Shown here: positions 6,775 to 14,847 of the stretch, piece by piece
How the letters are laid out: the number at the start of each line of letters is the position of its first letter
How positions within the stretch are numbered: the stretch's first letter is position 1
NCBI RefSeq assembly: GCF_900167085.1
Contig: NZ_FUXA01000005.1
Coordinates: 124,001 to 188,000, forward strand
Reading direction: 5' to 3'
Origin: Eubacterium ruminantium
Lineage (GTDB): Bacteria > Bacillota > Clostridia > Lachnospirales > Lachnospiraceae
Length of the DNA: 64,000 nucleotides
Notes under the pieces: model-generated
The model's input: only the letters and a program-made list of their open reading frames with translations
What the model was told of the DNA's origin: nothing
Databases searched by the model: none
Position numbers and translations under genes: made by a program

Positions 6775-8610
6775 GTGAAATATTACAAAAAGTTATTTGG
6801 ATTAGGGGGACTTCATAATATCTTTGAAATAAAGGGTATGTTCGACTCACCACCATACTTTGAAAATATTTTTATAGAAGCATCGGATCAGTGCGGGCAC
6901 AGTTGTTCTTTCTGCAGTATGGATAAGGTTGAGGGCGGTTGCAAATCCTGCGTAAAATGGGAAAAGAATAATAAAAAAACATCAGAAGATATTCTATTAA
7001 AAAGTATCGAAAGGTTGATGGATATTCCGGCGAAAAAAGTGACCATACTGGGCGGAGATCCTTTGATGAATTGGGGTTATGTAACTGCTGTTGTTAAGAG
7101 AATCAGAGAAAAGCAGGCAGAGCTTCCTATTACTATGCATATGGTAAATATTAATCTTTCGGAAAAAATCAGAGAGTATATAAAGAAAAACAGAATAGAT
7201 ATAAAGGCTGTTTTGACTGATGAAAAAGATGCAAGTTTGTTTGATTCAATGGTAAAAGTATTAAAGGAGGATGAAATAAACGTAAAAGCTGTACTGGTGG
7301 GCGAGCATAAGGATTTATGCAAAATGAAAGAACTTTTAGATATACCGGATGATGAGCCGGAAGAGGTTGAAGTAATCGATTTTATCAGACCACTGCACAC
7401 TGCTTTGAAATACGAGGAACGAAAGAAACTGGATGTTGATGAGACCTTTGTGGACAGGAAAGGTAACAGGTGTACATATAAAAAAGTGGCAGTTTCCTTG
7501 TCCGGAAAAGTATCATTATGTCCGGCAGAGCGTAAAGAAATCCTTAATGTCAATCAAAGAAATATTGAAGAGATATTTTATGACGGATACATAGATAATC
7601 TGTGGAGTCAGAGTAGAAACGGTATTAAGGGGTGCGATGAATGCTCTTTAAAATGGCTTTGCGATGATTGTATTTGTGCAATTCATAATGCAGATGCTTT
7701 AGGATTGGGAGGCTTCTATTTCTGTGGAAAAAGCATATCGAAAATAATTGAACTGAAGGATGTTGAAAAAAGCTACAAGAATAAGAAGGTGTTGAACAAA
7801 GTCACATTTACGGTAAATGCAGGTGATATTTTTGCTTTTGTCGGACCTAACGGCGTAGGAAAAACAACAACTATCAAGGCTGTTACAGATCTTATCAGTA
7901 TAGATTCGGGAGAGATTTATAAAAAGCCCGGATCAAGAATAGGACTCATTATGGAACAGAACTGTCTGTATCCGTTTCTTACCGCAAGGGAAAACATGGA
8001 ATATCATTTAAGGCTGTTTGGGCTTAACAGGGAGGAAATCATTGATAAATATCTTGATATAGTTGGTTTGATTGATGAGAAGGATATACAGGTTAATAAG
8101 TTTTCAAAAGGAATGAAGAGAAGGCTTGTAATAGCCAGAGCTTTAGCTGTTGATCCGGATATTCTTATCATGGATGAACCCTTGGATGGTCTGGATATTA
8201 ATTCCCAGCTGATAATAATCAGGCTTCTGAAGGAATGGGTTAAGCAGGAGGCAAGATGTATTATTTACACTTCTCATGACATGGTCGAGATAGAGGCACT
8301 ATGTAACCGCATTGCTTTTATCAGAGATGGAAGGATAGTGTTGATGGGCTTGATAGATGAAATTGCTAAGAAAGAGATTGAGTATCTGAGGATTGTTCCG
8401 GGAGATAATATTCGAATGGTAATCGATCTGGTTAAAACCTCCGGAAATATATATGAACAGAGAAATGATGAGATATGGGTCAGGTATGATAAGGATAAAA
8501 CGGGACAGATGACAGAACTTCTGTATGACAAAAATATCAGGGTGAAAGAATTTAATTATATTTACAGATCTTTAGCGAGTATTTATAAAGGACTGAACGA
8601 AGATGAATGA
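6775..8610 (+). CDS. Radical SAM/SPASM-like enzyme fused to ABC transporter ATPase
   Basis: About 611 residues with two complete modules. Residues 41-48 hold CGHSCSFC, the CX3CX2C motif that binds the radical SAM 4Fe-4S cluster, and LGGDPLMN (93-100) is the SAM-contact motif. Cysteines at about 250, 288, 291, 297, 300, 302 and 318 form a SPASM/twitch-like auxiliary-cluster region. From about 325 an ABC ATPase follows: Walker A GPNGVGKT (358-365), signature FSKGM (444-448), Walker B ILIMDEP (464-470) and the switch His in YTSHDM (about 502). The N-terminal half should modify a peptide; the C-terminal half should drive export or immunity with the overlapping permease. The start is uncertain: TTG 6772, GTG 6775 or ATG 6838, none with an ideal ribosome site. 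No frameshift separates the halves, so the fusion looks genuine. Confidence 0.87.
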   Translation: MKYYKKLFGLGGLHNIFEIKGMFDSPPYFENIFIEASDQCGHSCSFCSMDKVEGGCKSCVKWEKNNKKTSEDILLKSIERLMDIPAKKVTILGGDPLMNWGYVTAVVKRIREKQAELPITMHMVNINLSEKIREYIKKNRIDIKAVLTDEKDASLFDSMVKVLKEDEINVKAVLVGEHKDLCKMKELLDIPDDEPEEVEVIDFIRPLHTALKYEERKKLDVDETFVDRKGNRCTYKKVAVSLSGKVSLCPAERKEILNVNQRNIEEIFYDGYIDNLWSQSRNGIKGCDECSLKWLCDDCICAIHNADALGLGGFYFCGKSISKIIELKDVEKSYKNKKVLNKVTFTVNAGDIFAFVGPNGVGKTTTIKAVTDLISIDSGEIYKKPGSRIGLIMEQNCLYPFLTARENMEYHLRLFGLNREEIIDKYLDIVGLIDEKDIQVNKFSKGMKRRLVIARALAVDPDILIMDEPLDGLDINSQLIIIRLLKEWVKQEARCIIYTSHDMVEIEALCNRIAFIRDGRIVLMGLIDEIAKKEIEYLRIVPGDNIRMVIDLVKTSGNIYEQRNDEIWVRYDKDKTGQMTELLYDKNIRVKEFNYIYRSLASIYKGLNEDE

Positions 8611-9313
8611 TAGAATGAAGGCTGCGATTTGGAAGGAATATAGAGTATTTATAAAACAGTCATGTGTTCCAGCTGTATTTTTTTTCCTGGCAGCTGTATT
8701 AACTTTTATTTTAATGATTTATAAAACAGATAAACTGAGTCCGATTGGTGGAAGCCTGATTGATCAATACTGTTCAAACTTTGTTTTTATTAACCTTTTG
8801 TTTTGCGATTATACGATATTAAGCTTTAGCATGAATGTGGATATACAGGAAGGAACTTTGAATCCGGTTCTGGTATCTGTGAAAAAACCATCAGAAATAT
8901 GGATCGGACAGTTTATCTTTGCGAATATTGTTTCGTTTCTTGAATCAGTTGTTGGTGTTATATCGGTTTTGATCGCTGTAAAGAGTATGCTTAAACATTC
9001 AATAAATATTAATGTACTTAATATGGTGATGTGGATACTCGTTTCATTTTTCTTTGGTCTTATATTCAGTATGCTGTTTCACTTCTTAAACTGGCTGATA
9101 GTATCAAAATACAGGATAATACTGGCTGTATCGATATTTGTTTTTTTGTTCGGAGGCTATAAAAGTCTTCGGTTACTTTCGGATAATATTAAAAATGATA
9201 AAAGCAGTCTGATAATTTGGACGGTTTTATATGCTTTTCTGACCGGCGGTATTTTGCTGTTTTTTAAAAAGGTGATTGACAGTATCCCTAAGGAACGGTT
9301 TGCGGGTAAGTAA
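8603..9313 (+). CDS. ABC-2-type transporter permease of the radical SAM cluster
   Basis: This 236-residue protein has six hydrophobic segments (roughly 20-40, 60-82, 105-128, 140-162, 170-190, 206-222), the layout of BcrB/ABC-2 permeases. Its ATG lies inside the end of the radical SAM-ABC gene (ATGAATGA), so the two are translated together and the ATPase half is its obvious partner. The pair probably exports the modified peptide or protects the producer from it. No peptidase domain is present, so any leader removal would need another protease. The next gene is the small Cys/Gly peptide, 91 bp downstream. Confidence 0.8.
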   Translation: MNDRMKAAIWKEYRVFIKQSCVPAVFFFLAAVLTFILMIYKTDKLSPIGGSLIDQYCSNFVFINLLFCDYTILSFSMNVDIQEGTLNPVLVSVKKPSEIWIGQFIFANIVSFLESVVGVISVLIAVKSMLKHSININVLNMVMWILVSFFFGLIFSMLFHFLNWLIVSKYRIILAVSIFVFLFGGYKSLRLLSDNIKNDKSSLIIWTVLYAFLTGGILLFFKKVIDSIPKERFAGK

Positions 9314-9404
9314 TACTAATATAATATCAATATATTTTTTATATTGAACAAAGGTCAAAAAGGATTTTGATCTTTGCATCATAAACAGAAAGGAGGAGAA
9401 AGAC

Positions 9405-9560
9405 ATGGGTGTTGTTTGTGGATCTTTATGTGTAGGTGGAACAGTTGCCGGATGCGGAATATTCTGCATAGCTGCATTAGGTTTCGGAAGTGCATGTGGA
9501 GCGCTTGGTTCAGCAATAGGATCAACCTCATCAGCTGCAGCAACAGAAGCTTTATCTTAA
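9405..9560 (+). CDS. Candidate RiPP precursor peptide (Gly/Ala/Ser/Cys-rich, 51 aa)
   Basis: The ATG at 9405 follows a near-perfect AGGAGGAG (9391-9398), the strongest ribosome site of the locus, and TAA ends at 9560. No alternative start exists before an in-frame TGA at 9345. The product has Cys at 5, 9, 17, 21 and 31, giving two CX3C pairs. It begins MGVVCGSLC, ends STSSAAATEALS, has one charged residue (Glu48), and 36 of 51 residues are Gly, Ala, Ser, Thr or Cys. An N-terminal Cys cluster followed by a Ser/Ala/Thr-rich acceptor half is the layout of sactipeptides such as thurincin H. Radical SAM enzymes join Cys sulfur to alpha-carbons in those peptides. The leader is very short or absent, which is unusual. 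That it is the substrate is inferred from the neighbours and composition. Confidence 0.75.
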   Translation: MGVVCGSLCVGGTVAGCGIFCIAALGFGSACGALGSAIGSTSSAAATEALS

Positions 9561-9587
9561 TTTGTAAATAGATAAAAGCAGGGGGAA

Positions 9588-9619
9588 GGAGCCGGAACGT
9601 AAAATGCCGGCTCCTTTTT
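9588..9619 (+). terminator. Terminator after the precursor peptide
   Basis: GGAGCCGG (9588-9595) and CCGGCTCC (9607-9614) form a perfect GC-rich stem followed by TTTTT. It closes the radical SAM cluster. Confidence 0.85.
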
Positions 9620-9704
9620 GGTAATATTTTAAAAGCAGCTAATATGAATATAAAGTTGGCAGTAAAAAACAGGCCGTTAATTGGATATATTCAGTCAAAT
9701 AATT

Positions 9705-9748
9705 AAAAAGTCGCAATCCTCAGAACAGAGTGGAATTGCGACTTTTTT
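9705..9748. terminator. Second, bidirectional terminator-like hairpin
   Basis: AAAAAGTCGCAATCC (9705-9719) pairs with GGAATTGCGACTTTTTT (9732-9748) with one bulge. A-rich and T-rich flanks allow termination on both strands. Confidence 0.65.
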
Positions 9749-9770
9749 GGCTCGTAAAAAAACATAGTAA

Positions 9771-10055
9771 ATATATACGAATTTACTTAAGAAAATAACC
9801 AAGACAACAGATCCAAAAAGTCAAATAAGAGCTATCAATGCTGAGGATATCGCGGCGTTTGGAGATATGGTCAGCGCACTGCGTTCATATAATCCTGATA
9901 ACACTGTGGCAAGAAGTGATCCGGGGTGGAACGAACTGTTTTCTTTTGAAATCAAGTTCAAGGAATATCTCGAAATGAAAAATAAAAATGTGAAAACTGA
10001 GGATGTTTTGAGGGAGTTGGAACAGCCGGAGCGAGTTCGTGGACAGAGAAGATGA
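9771..10055 (+). pseudogene. 3' remnant of an unidentified gene
   Basis: After an in-frame TAA at 9768 the frame stays open to the TGA at 10053-10055 and reads as real protein (AINAEDIAAFGDMVSALRS; LFSFEIKFKEYLEM; a charged tail). There is no start codon with a ribosome site; the first ATG is internal at 9867. I take it as the C-terminus of a gene lost by rearrangement. The family is not recognised. Confidence 0.4.
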
Positions 10056-10090
10056 GGTGATAAATATAGAAAAAATACGGTATGTATTCT

Positions 10091-10138
10091 TACTCCTATA
10101 TATTGACATACTCCTAATTTGTGATAATATTTAGGAAT
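10091..10138 (+). promoter_or_regulatory. Promoter and operator-like repeats of the Fic gene
   Basis: TTGACA (10103-10108) and TAATAT (10125-10130) are 16 bp apart. TACTCCTA is repeated at 10091-10098 and 10109-10116, on either side of and touching the -35 box. TCCTAA at 10113 is inverted as TTAGGA after the -10. A regulator binding here would block the promoter. Confidence 0.65.
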
Positions 10139-10158
10139 ATAGAAAGGGATAGGGGAAT

Positions 10159-11256
10159 ATGCGAGAATTTGACTATAAAAAGTATAAGGAATACCGCTGG
10201 GATAATGAAATACTGAATTACCTTTCACAGATTCATGAGTATAAAGGGAAGCAGGAACTGTTTCTACGCCAAAAACCTGTCGAAATGGAGAAACTTGTTG
10301 ATGTGGCCAAAGTACAATCTATTGAGTCTTCAAATAGGATTGAGGGAATTATTACTACAGCAACAAGAATCGGTCAGATTGCAAAAGAAAAAACAACTCC
10401 CAAGAATCGTGATGAGAGGGAAATAGCCGGATACAGGGATGTATTAAATACGATTCATGAGAATTATGAATATATCCCTATCAATGGAAATATTATCCTT
10501 CAATTGCACAGAGATTTGATGCAGTATGCTGAAACCGGAAATGGTGGTAGATATAAGATAACCCAAAATTATCTTAAGGAAACAAAGGAGGATGGGTCTG
10601 AGGTGATTCGGTTTACACCCGTTCCACCCTACGAAACAGAGCCTTGCATTGATGCGATTTGTGAGAATTATAATTTTATGATGGAAGATACATCAGTGGA
10701 CCCATTGCTGATTATACCTGTATTTCTACATGATTTTCTTTGTATCCATCCTTTTAATGATGGTAACGGGAGAATGAGTAGGCTTATGACGCTCTTGCTC
10801 TTATATAAATCAGGATATCATGTCGGAAAGTATATTAGTATTGAGAAGCATATTGAAAAGACGAAGGATGCTTATTATGACGCATTGGAGGCTTCGTCAT
10901 CAGGATGGCATGAAGAAGATGAAGATCCTTCGGTTTTTATAAAATATATGCTTGGTGTTATACTTGCGTGCTATCGGGAATTTGAGAGTAGGGTAAATAT
11001 TTTAAGTGATACTACCATTATATCTGAAACGGCGGATGGGAAGAAAAAGGTAATCACCATCAAGAGTAAAGCTTATGATATTGTAAAAGCGTCTGTCGAT
11101 ACAAAAATAGGTAAGTTTACAAAACGAGAAATTGTTAATATATGTCCAAGTATAAGTGAAAAATCAGTAGAAGTAGCAATAAAGAAACTTATGGATGAAG
11201 GGTACATTAAAAAATATGGATCAGGGAAGAATACTTTTTATGCCAAATCATTCTAA
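10159..11256 (+). CDS. Fic-family protein (AMPylase-type) with C-terminal winged helix
   Basis: This 365-residue protein carries the full Fic motif HPFNDGNGRMSR (about 197-208). An N-terminal Fic-N-like region holds an SSNRIEGI segment (about 57-64), the S/TxxxE/N inhibitory-helix type of motif. The C-terminal 80 residues look like a winged helix (KFTKREIVNICPSISEKSV). Fic enzymes transfer AMP or similar groups to hydroxyls of target proteins; stand-alone versions of this class often autoregulate or act in toxin-like systems. Its own promoter with repeats lies just upstream, so it is monocistronic. The target is unknown. Confidence 0.85.
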   Translation: MREFDYKKYKEYRWDNEILNYLSQIHEYKGKQELFLRQKPVEMEKLVDVAKVQSIESSNRIEGIITTATRIGQIAKEKTTPKNRDEREIAGYRDVLNTIHENYEYIPINGNIILQLHRDLMQYAETGNGGRYKITQNYLKETKEDGSEVIRFTPVPPYETEPCIDAICENYNFMMEDTSVDPLLIIPVFLHDFLCIHPFNDGNGRMSRLMTLLLLYKSGYHVGKYISIEKHIEKTKDAYYDALEASSSGWHEEDEDPSVFIKYMLGVILACYREFESRVNILSDTTIISETADGKKKVITIKSKAYDIVKASVDTKIGKFTKREIVNICPSISEKSVEVAIKKLMDEGYIKKYGSGKNTFYAKSF

Positions 11257-11309
11257 TTTTCCTATTTATTCGACGATAATAGGATAAAAAATGGGGATAG
11301 GAAAAAAAC

Positions 11310-11495
11310 ATTACAGCAAAAGTTGCCGGAATTTTATATAATGGCAAGGATTGCAGAGTGTTTATGAATTTTGATGAGGTTGCTTCTCCTGCGGCAACAC
11401 TTCAGAGACTGGAGTATTATACAAGACTCTTTATACCGGACACGATTGACAAGGGGCGGATTTATGATCTGACAATGAAAATTAATAACTGCTGA
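11310..11495 (+). pseudogene. 3' remnant of an unidentified gene
   Basis: The frame reads ITAKVAGILYNGKDCRVFMN, then a SPAATLQRLEYYTRLFIP helix, to a TGA at 11493-11495, without a start codon or ribosome site. It is protein-like but truncated at its 5' end, one of several scraps between 9.7 and 13.7 kb. The family is not recognised. Confidence 0.35.
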
Positions 11496-12395
11496 TTATA
11501 AATGTACTTTTATTCTGTGATAAATATCAAGCCCTGTCTTTTGACCGTATTTTGAAATGATTTCTCGATATATTATCTGTTTTCGATTTGTTTCTTCGAA
11601 ATACTTGCTAACAATAGATGCCACTGAGTTATATATTCCTGCTGGATAATTTCCTTTTTTTAGAGATTGCTGAATGTCAGCTCGTAAGGCTTTTTTATCT
11701 GTGGTTTCAGTAGTATGGGAATTAGGTGTTTCAACAGTCTTGTTATATTTTTCAACAATTGGTTTAATAAGATTATATATTTCTGAATATAGAGAATAGG
11801 TGTTCCTAAGCTCATTATGTATTGCATTGAGTGGCTTATCATCGTCTATATGATTTCGTACTATAGATGCAACTTCATTTGGAATTTTTCCTGTATATAT
11901 TTTGCTGATTGCGTTTTGAATATCTATTTCTAGTTTTGATTTTTTGTTAGAGGATTTTCCGGATTTATGAGTTATTTTCTGGGTTTTATTATTCGTTTGT
12001 TGTACAGTTCTATTATTTGTAGCAGAAGGCAAAGTATCACATCTACTAATGCTAATTCCAAATTCGTTTTTCCAATAATCTACAATATTATTATAATCTT
12101 TATCTTTACTGATAATACTATATGAGACGTCTTCTGTCAGATGTTTACCAATTAAAAATCCGAGAAATGAAACAAGGTGCATATCAAGTGATTGATCACC
12201 GGAAGGAACTGAGATTAGCTCATATTCACAATTTGATTTTTTTAATCCACTAACAGTTGAAGTTGATAGCTTATCATTTTCGTTTGTATAAAAAATATAT
12301 ATGCTATCATTTTTGTTTAGTGACTCTGGATTATTAATGCCAGAATCATGAACATTTTCAAAATCAACTAAATATATTTTTTTAATATTTGACAT
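11496..12395 (-). CDS. PIN/NYN-like nuclease-domain protein with two C-terminal repeats
   Basis: A 299-residue protein. The N-terminus IYLVDFENVH, then the acidic SGDQSLDMHLVSFLG and ISKDKDYNNIV, are the conserved acidic positions of PIN/NYN-type metal-dependent ribonucleases. A basic linker (about 130-155) joins two related units of about 60 residues, each built as a short helix pair ending in a DIQ...SIV-like pattern (about 157-215 and 238-297). The repeats may bind RNA or protein. It lies alone on the minus strand in the defence-rich region, with AGGAA before its ATG. A role in RNA cleavage during stress or phage defence is inference. Confidence 0.65.
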   Translation of the reverse strand: MSNIKKIYLVDFENVHDSGINNPESLNKNDSIYIFYTNENDKLSTSTVSGLKKSNCEYELISVPSGDQSLDMHLVSFLGFLIGKHLTEDVSYSIISKDKDYNNIVDYWKNEFGISISRCDTLPSATNNRTVQQTNNKTQKITHKSGKSSNKKSKLEIDIQNAISKIYTGKIPNEVASIVRNHIDDDKPLNAIHNELRNTYSLYSEIYNLIKPIVEKYNKTVETPNSHTTETTDKKALRADIQQSLKKGNYPAGIYNSVASIVSKYFEETNRKQIIYREIISKYGQKTGLDIYHRIKVHL

Positions 12396-12477
12396 TTTCT
12401 ATTCCTCGATATTATTCCGTTCTTTACAATTTGTTATAAAATTATAGCATTCAGGTGTTAATTAGTCTATTCCAGAT

Positions 12478-12579
12478 ATGTATGAGGAGTTCCAGAAACA
12501 CTATAATAGATGTTTGGAACTTAAGAAAGATCCTATCGAAAAGATATATATTAGAGTGTTTAAAATTCAAGAGAGATAA
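12478..12579 (+). pseudogene. Short 3' gene scrap
   Basis: The frame reads MYEEFQKHYNRCLELKKD and ends with FKIQER and TAA at 12577. It is protein-like, but there is no ribosome site and a TAG lies just upstream. It is probably a leftover of a longer gene. Nothing else coding is visible in 12396-12740. Confidence 0.25.
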
Positions 12580-12610
12580 AGATGATAAAACACTAATACG
12601 AAATAGGCAT

Positions 12611-12680
12611 CCGTATATACGCTAAAAATGACAAATGGGCCGTATTTACGGTATAAATGCGGTTCATTTTTTGCTATAAT
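12611..12680 (+). promoter_or_regulatory. Direct repeats and -10 box upstream of hsdM
   Basis: CCGTATATACGCTAAAAATG (12611-12630) and CCGTATTTACGGTATAAATG (12640-12659) match at 17 of 20 positions, start-to-start 29 bp, with an internally palindromic CCGTATNTACGG core. TATAAT follows at 12675-12680. This looks like an operator for the restriction operon. Confidence 0.5.
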
Positions 12681-12740
12681 ATGTATTTGGGAGAGTCTAT
12701 CCAGGATACAGATATAATAATTCAAAACGGAGAAGAAATA

Positions 12741-13580
12741 ATGACAGATACAAAAAAAGAACAGGAACGTGACGAGCTACACAGAGCTATATGGGCGATA
12801 GCAGATGATCTTAGAGGAAGTGTTGATGGTTGGGACTTTAAGTCATATATCCTTGGATTCATGTTCTATAGATATATATCAGAAAATCTTACTACAAAGA
12901 TAAATAAGGACGAGTGGGATGCCGGTGACTTAGATTTTGATTATGCAAAGCTGAGTGATGAAGAGGCTGAGATGGCAAGAGAGGATATGGTCTAGACAAA
13001 AGGATTCTTCATACTCCCATCAGAGCTTTTCTGTAATGTAAGAAGAGATGCAAAGGATACAGAGGCTACATTTAAGAACAAGGATGGAAATATCCGTAGT
13101 GTTGTAGATAACTTGAATGAGAAACTGGAAATGGTATTTCAGAATATTGAGAATTCTGCTAATGGTAGTGAGAGTGAGGATGACTTCGCAGGCCTTTTCG
13201 ATGATATAGATGTTAATAGTAATAAACTTGGAGCGACAGTTGCGAAGAGAAATGATAAGCTGGTCAAGCTTTTGGATGGTATTGGAGAAATGAAGCTGGG
13301 TGACTTCCGGGAGAATACCATTGATGCTTTTGGTGATGCTTATGAATATCTTATGGGTATGTACGCGTCAAATGCAGGTAAGTCCGGTGGAGAATATTAT
13401 ACACCACAAGAGGTATCAGAGCTTCTTACCAGACTTGCGGTTGCCGGAAAGTCTGAAATAAATAAGGTATATGATCCCGCTTGTGGATCTGGTTCGTTGC
13501 TTCTTAAAGCTGCGAAGATACTCGGAAAGGAACATGTAAGACAGGGCTTTTTTGGCCAGAAAATCAACCTGACTAGTTGA
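12741..13580 (+). pseudogene. hsdM: Type I restriction methyltransferase subunit HsdM, nonsense-mutated and truncated
   Basis: The start is MTDTKKEQERDELHRAIWAI at 12741, with GGAGAAG upstream. The HsdM N-terminal helical domain (GWDFKSYILGFMFYRYISEN) runs to an in-frame TAG at 12993-12995. The same frame then continues without shift through TKGFFILPSELF, the GEYYTPQEVSELL segment and the SAM-binding motif DPACGSGSLLL. It ends at a stop right after FFGQKINLT, where intact HsdM would go on to motif IV (NPPF/Y). The gene is therefore broken twice: by an amber codon and by loss of its 3' half. The reaction, N6-adenine methylation with HsdS, cannot be carried out. Confidence 0.85.
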
Positions 13581-13686
13581 TGCTATCAATGATGGAAATG
13601 TTCTTCCGTTCAGAATTGACTATGTAAATACTCTTCCAATTAAACGTAACAACAGGTTTGGTTTGTATAGAAAATTAGTGATTTGA
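13577..13686 (+). pseudogene. hsdR: 3' fragment of type I restriction subunit HsdR
   Basis: Directly after the hsdM break, in another frame, DAINDGNVLPFRIDYVNT appears. This is the segment I associate with HsdR of type I enzymes; it then runs to a TGA at 13684. The joint means that the rest of hsdM, all of hsdS and most of hsdR were deleted in one step. Confidence 0.6.
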
Positions 13687-13693
13687 GGTCAAA

Positions 13694-14389
13694 ATGAATT
13701 ATTATGGAACAGAAAAACACAAAGAAGATATGAAGAAACTCGATGAACAGATTTTTTCGAAAATTAGGTTTGATAAGCCTAAGAGAGAAAAAGAACTGGA
13801 ATCAGGTTATATTGTCAGATACTATTACTACGCTGATGAGGAGAACTGCAAGCCCGGTTATGCGCCAGTTGACGGAGAGGTATGCAGATTGTTTAAGGGT
13901 GATAAACAGGTATTTGAGTGGAAAAATACAGACGGTAATTCAAGGTTAGCCTGTATTATTCACCATGCGGATGGGAATACTTATTTTGTTTTTGATGAGG
14001 ATTTATATGGTTACAGTGTTTTGAATCTTGATACTCTTCAAAGTATGCACTACATTCCAGCAGAATCTCACGGGAAGTATCCTGAGGAATTTAAAGAAAC
14101 ATTTATTTGGTGTGATTGTTTCTACAATTCCCAAAATGATCTTCTAGCTGTGGATGGATGTTTTTGGGCTTGTCCAGGTGATGTTATTGTTCTGGATTTT
14201 AAAGATCCTTTGACTGCAGTGGAACCGAAGGACTGGATTTCAATTTATAGCAGATGTGAATGTGATGATCTTGATTTGGACGATATTGAGTTTGATAGAT
14301 GGGATGCAGATACACTTGTCTGTAAAGCAACTGGAGCTGAACCGGTAGCATTTAATCTTGAAGGCAAGTGTAGAATAAGGTTTATTTGA
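13694..14389 (+). CDS. Hypothetical protein upstream of NUDIX gene
   Basis: This 231-residue soluble protein has many Tyr/Trp/Asp residues, including EFKETFIWCDCFYNSQNDLL, LAVDGCFWACPGD and an acidic CECDDLDLDDIEFD. I recognise no named domain; the repeating strand pattern suggests a beta-rich, possibly WD/propeller-like sensor fold. Ribosome site GAGG lies before the ATG. The stop at 14387-14389 is two bases from the next start, so it is co-transcribed with the NUDIX hydrolase. Confidence 0.55.
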   Translation: MNYYGTEKHKEDMKKLDEQIFSKIRFDKPKREKELESGYIVRYYYYADEENCKPGYAPVDGEVCRLFKGDKQVFEWKNTDGNSRLACIIHHADGNTYFVFDEDLYGYSVLNLDTLQSMHYIPAESHGKYPEEFKETFIWCDCFYNSQNDLLAVDGCFWACPGDVIVLDFKDPLTAVEPKDWISIYSRCECDDLDLDDIEFDRWDADTLVCKATGAEPVAFNLEGKCRIRFI

Positions 14390-14391
14390 TT

Positions 14392-14847
14392 ATGGAATAC
14401 AATTGTGGTTTTACGGATGATAATCGATGGTTCCGATACCGTGCTGCAGCAATTATAGTTGAAGATGGATGTGTATTATTTGCCGGTAACGAAAGGGATG
14501 ATTATTACTATTCCATAGGTGGTGCGGTTCGTATGGGAGAGACTGCTGAGGATGCAGTTAAAAGAGAAGTCTTTGAGGAAACGGGTGTTCATTATGAAAT
14601 TGATCACCTTGCAGTAATTCATGAGAACTTCTTTAATGACAATATGGGTGCACTAAAGAATATGGATTGTCATGAGATTGCTCTTTATTTTATGATGAAG
14701 TCTAGGGGTATAAAGGAACTGAACAGTAACAGTTTTACCCAGGGTGTAAGAGAGAATATGTATTGGATTCCAATTTCGGAGCTTGATAAATATAAGGCAT
14801 TCCCTACGTTCATGAAGAAAAATTGGATAATACGATATTTAAGATAG
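14392..14847 (+). CDS. NUDIX hydrolase
   Basis: About 151 residues, with the complete NUDIX box GX5EX7REUXEEXGU starting GGAVRMGETAEDAVKREVFE at about residue 44. It should hydrolyse a nucleoside diphosphate linked to another group; the substrate cannot be read from sequence. The start at 14392 is preferred (AAGG at 14377); the TTG at 14386 overlaps the previous stop. It is co-transcribed with the preceding hypothetical gene. The 172 bases that follow contain no gene. Confidence 0.85.
   Translation: MEYNCGFTDDNRWFRYRAAAIIVEDGCVLFAGNERDDYYYSIGGAVRMGETAEDAVKREVFEETGVHYEIDHLAVIHENFFNDNMGALKNMDCHEIALYFMMKSRGIKELNSNSFTQGVRENMYWIPISELDKYKAFPTFMKKNWIIRYLR

Noticed and set aside
9374-9571. 65-codon frame overlapping the peptide gene
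   Set aside because: It runs out of frame over the 51-codon peptide gene, has no ribosome site of its own, and its product is low-complexity; the ATG at 9405 with AGGAGGAG is far better.
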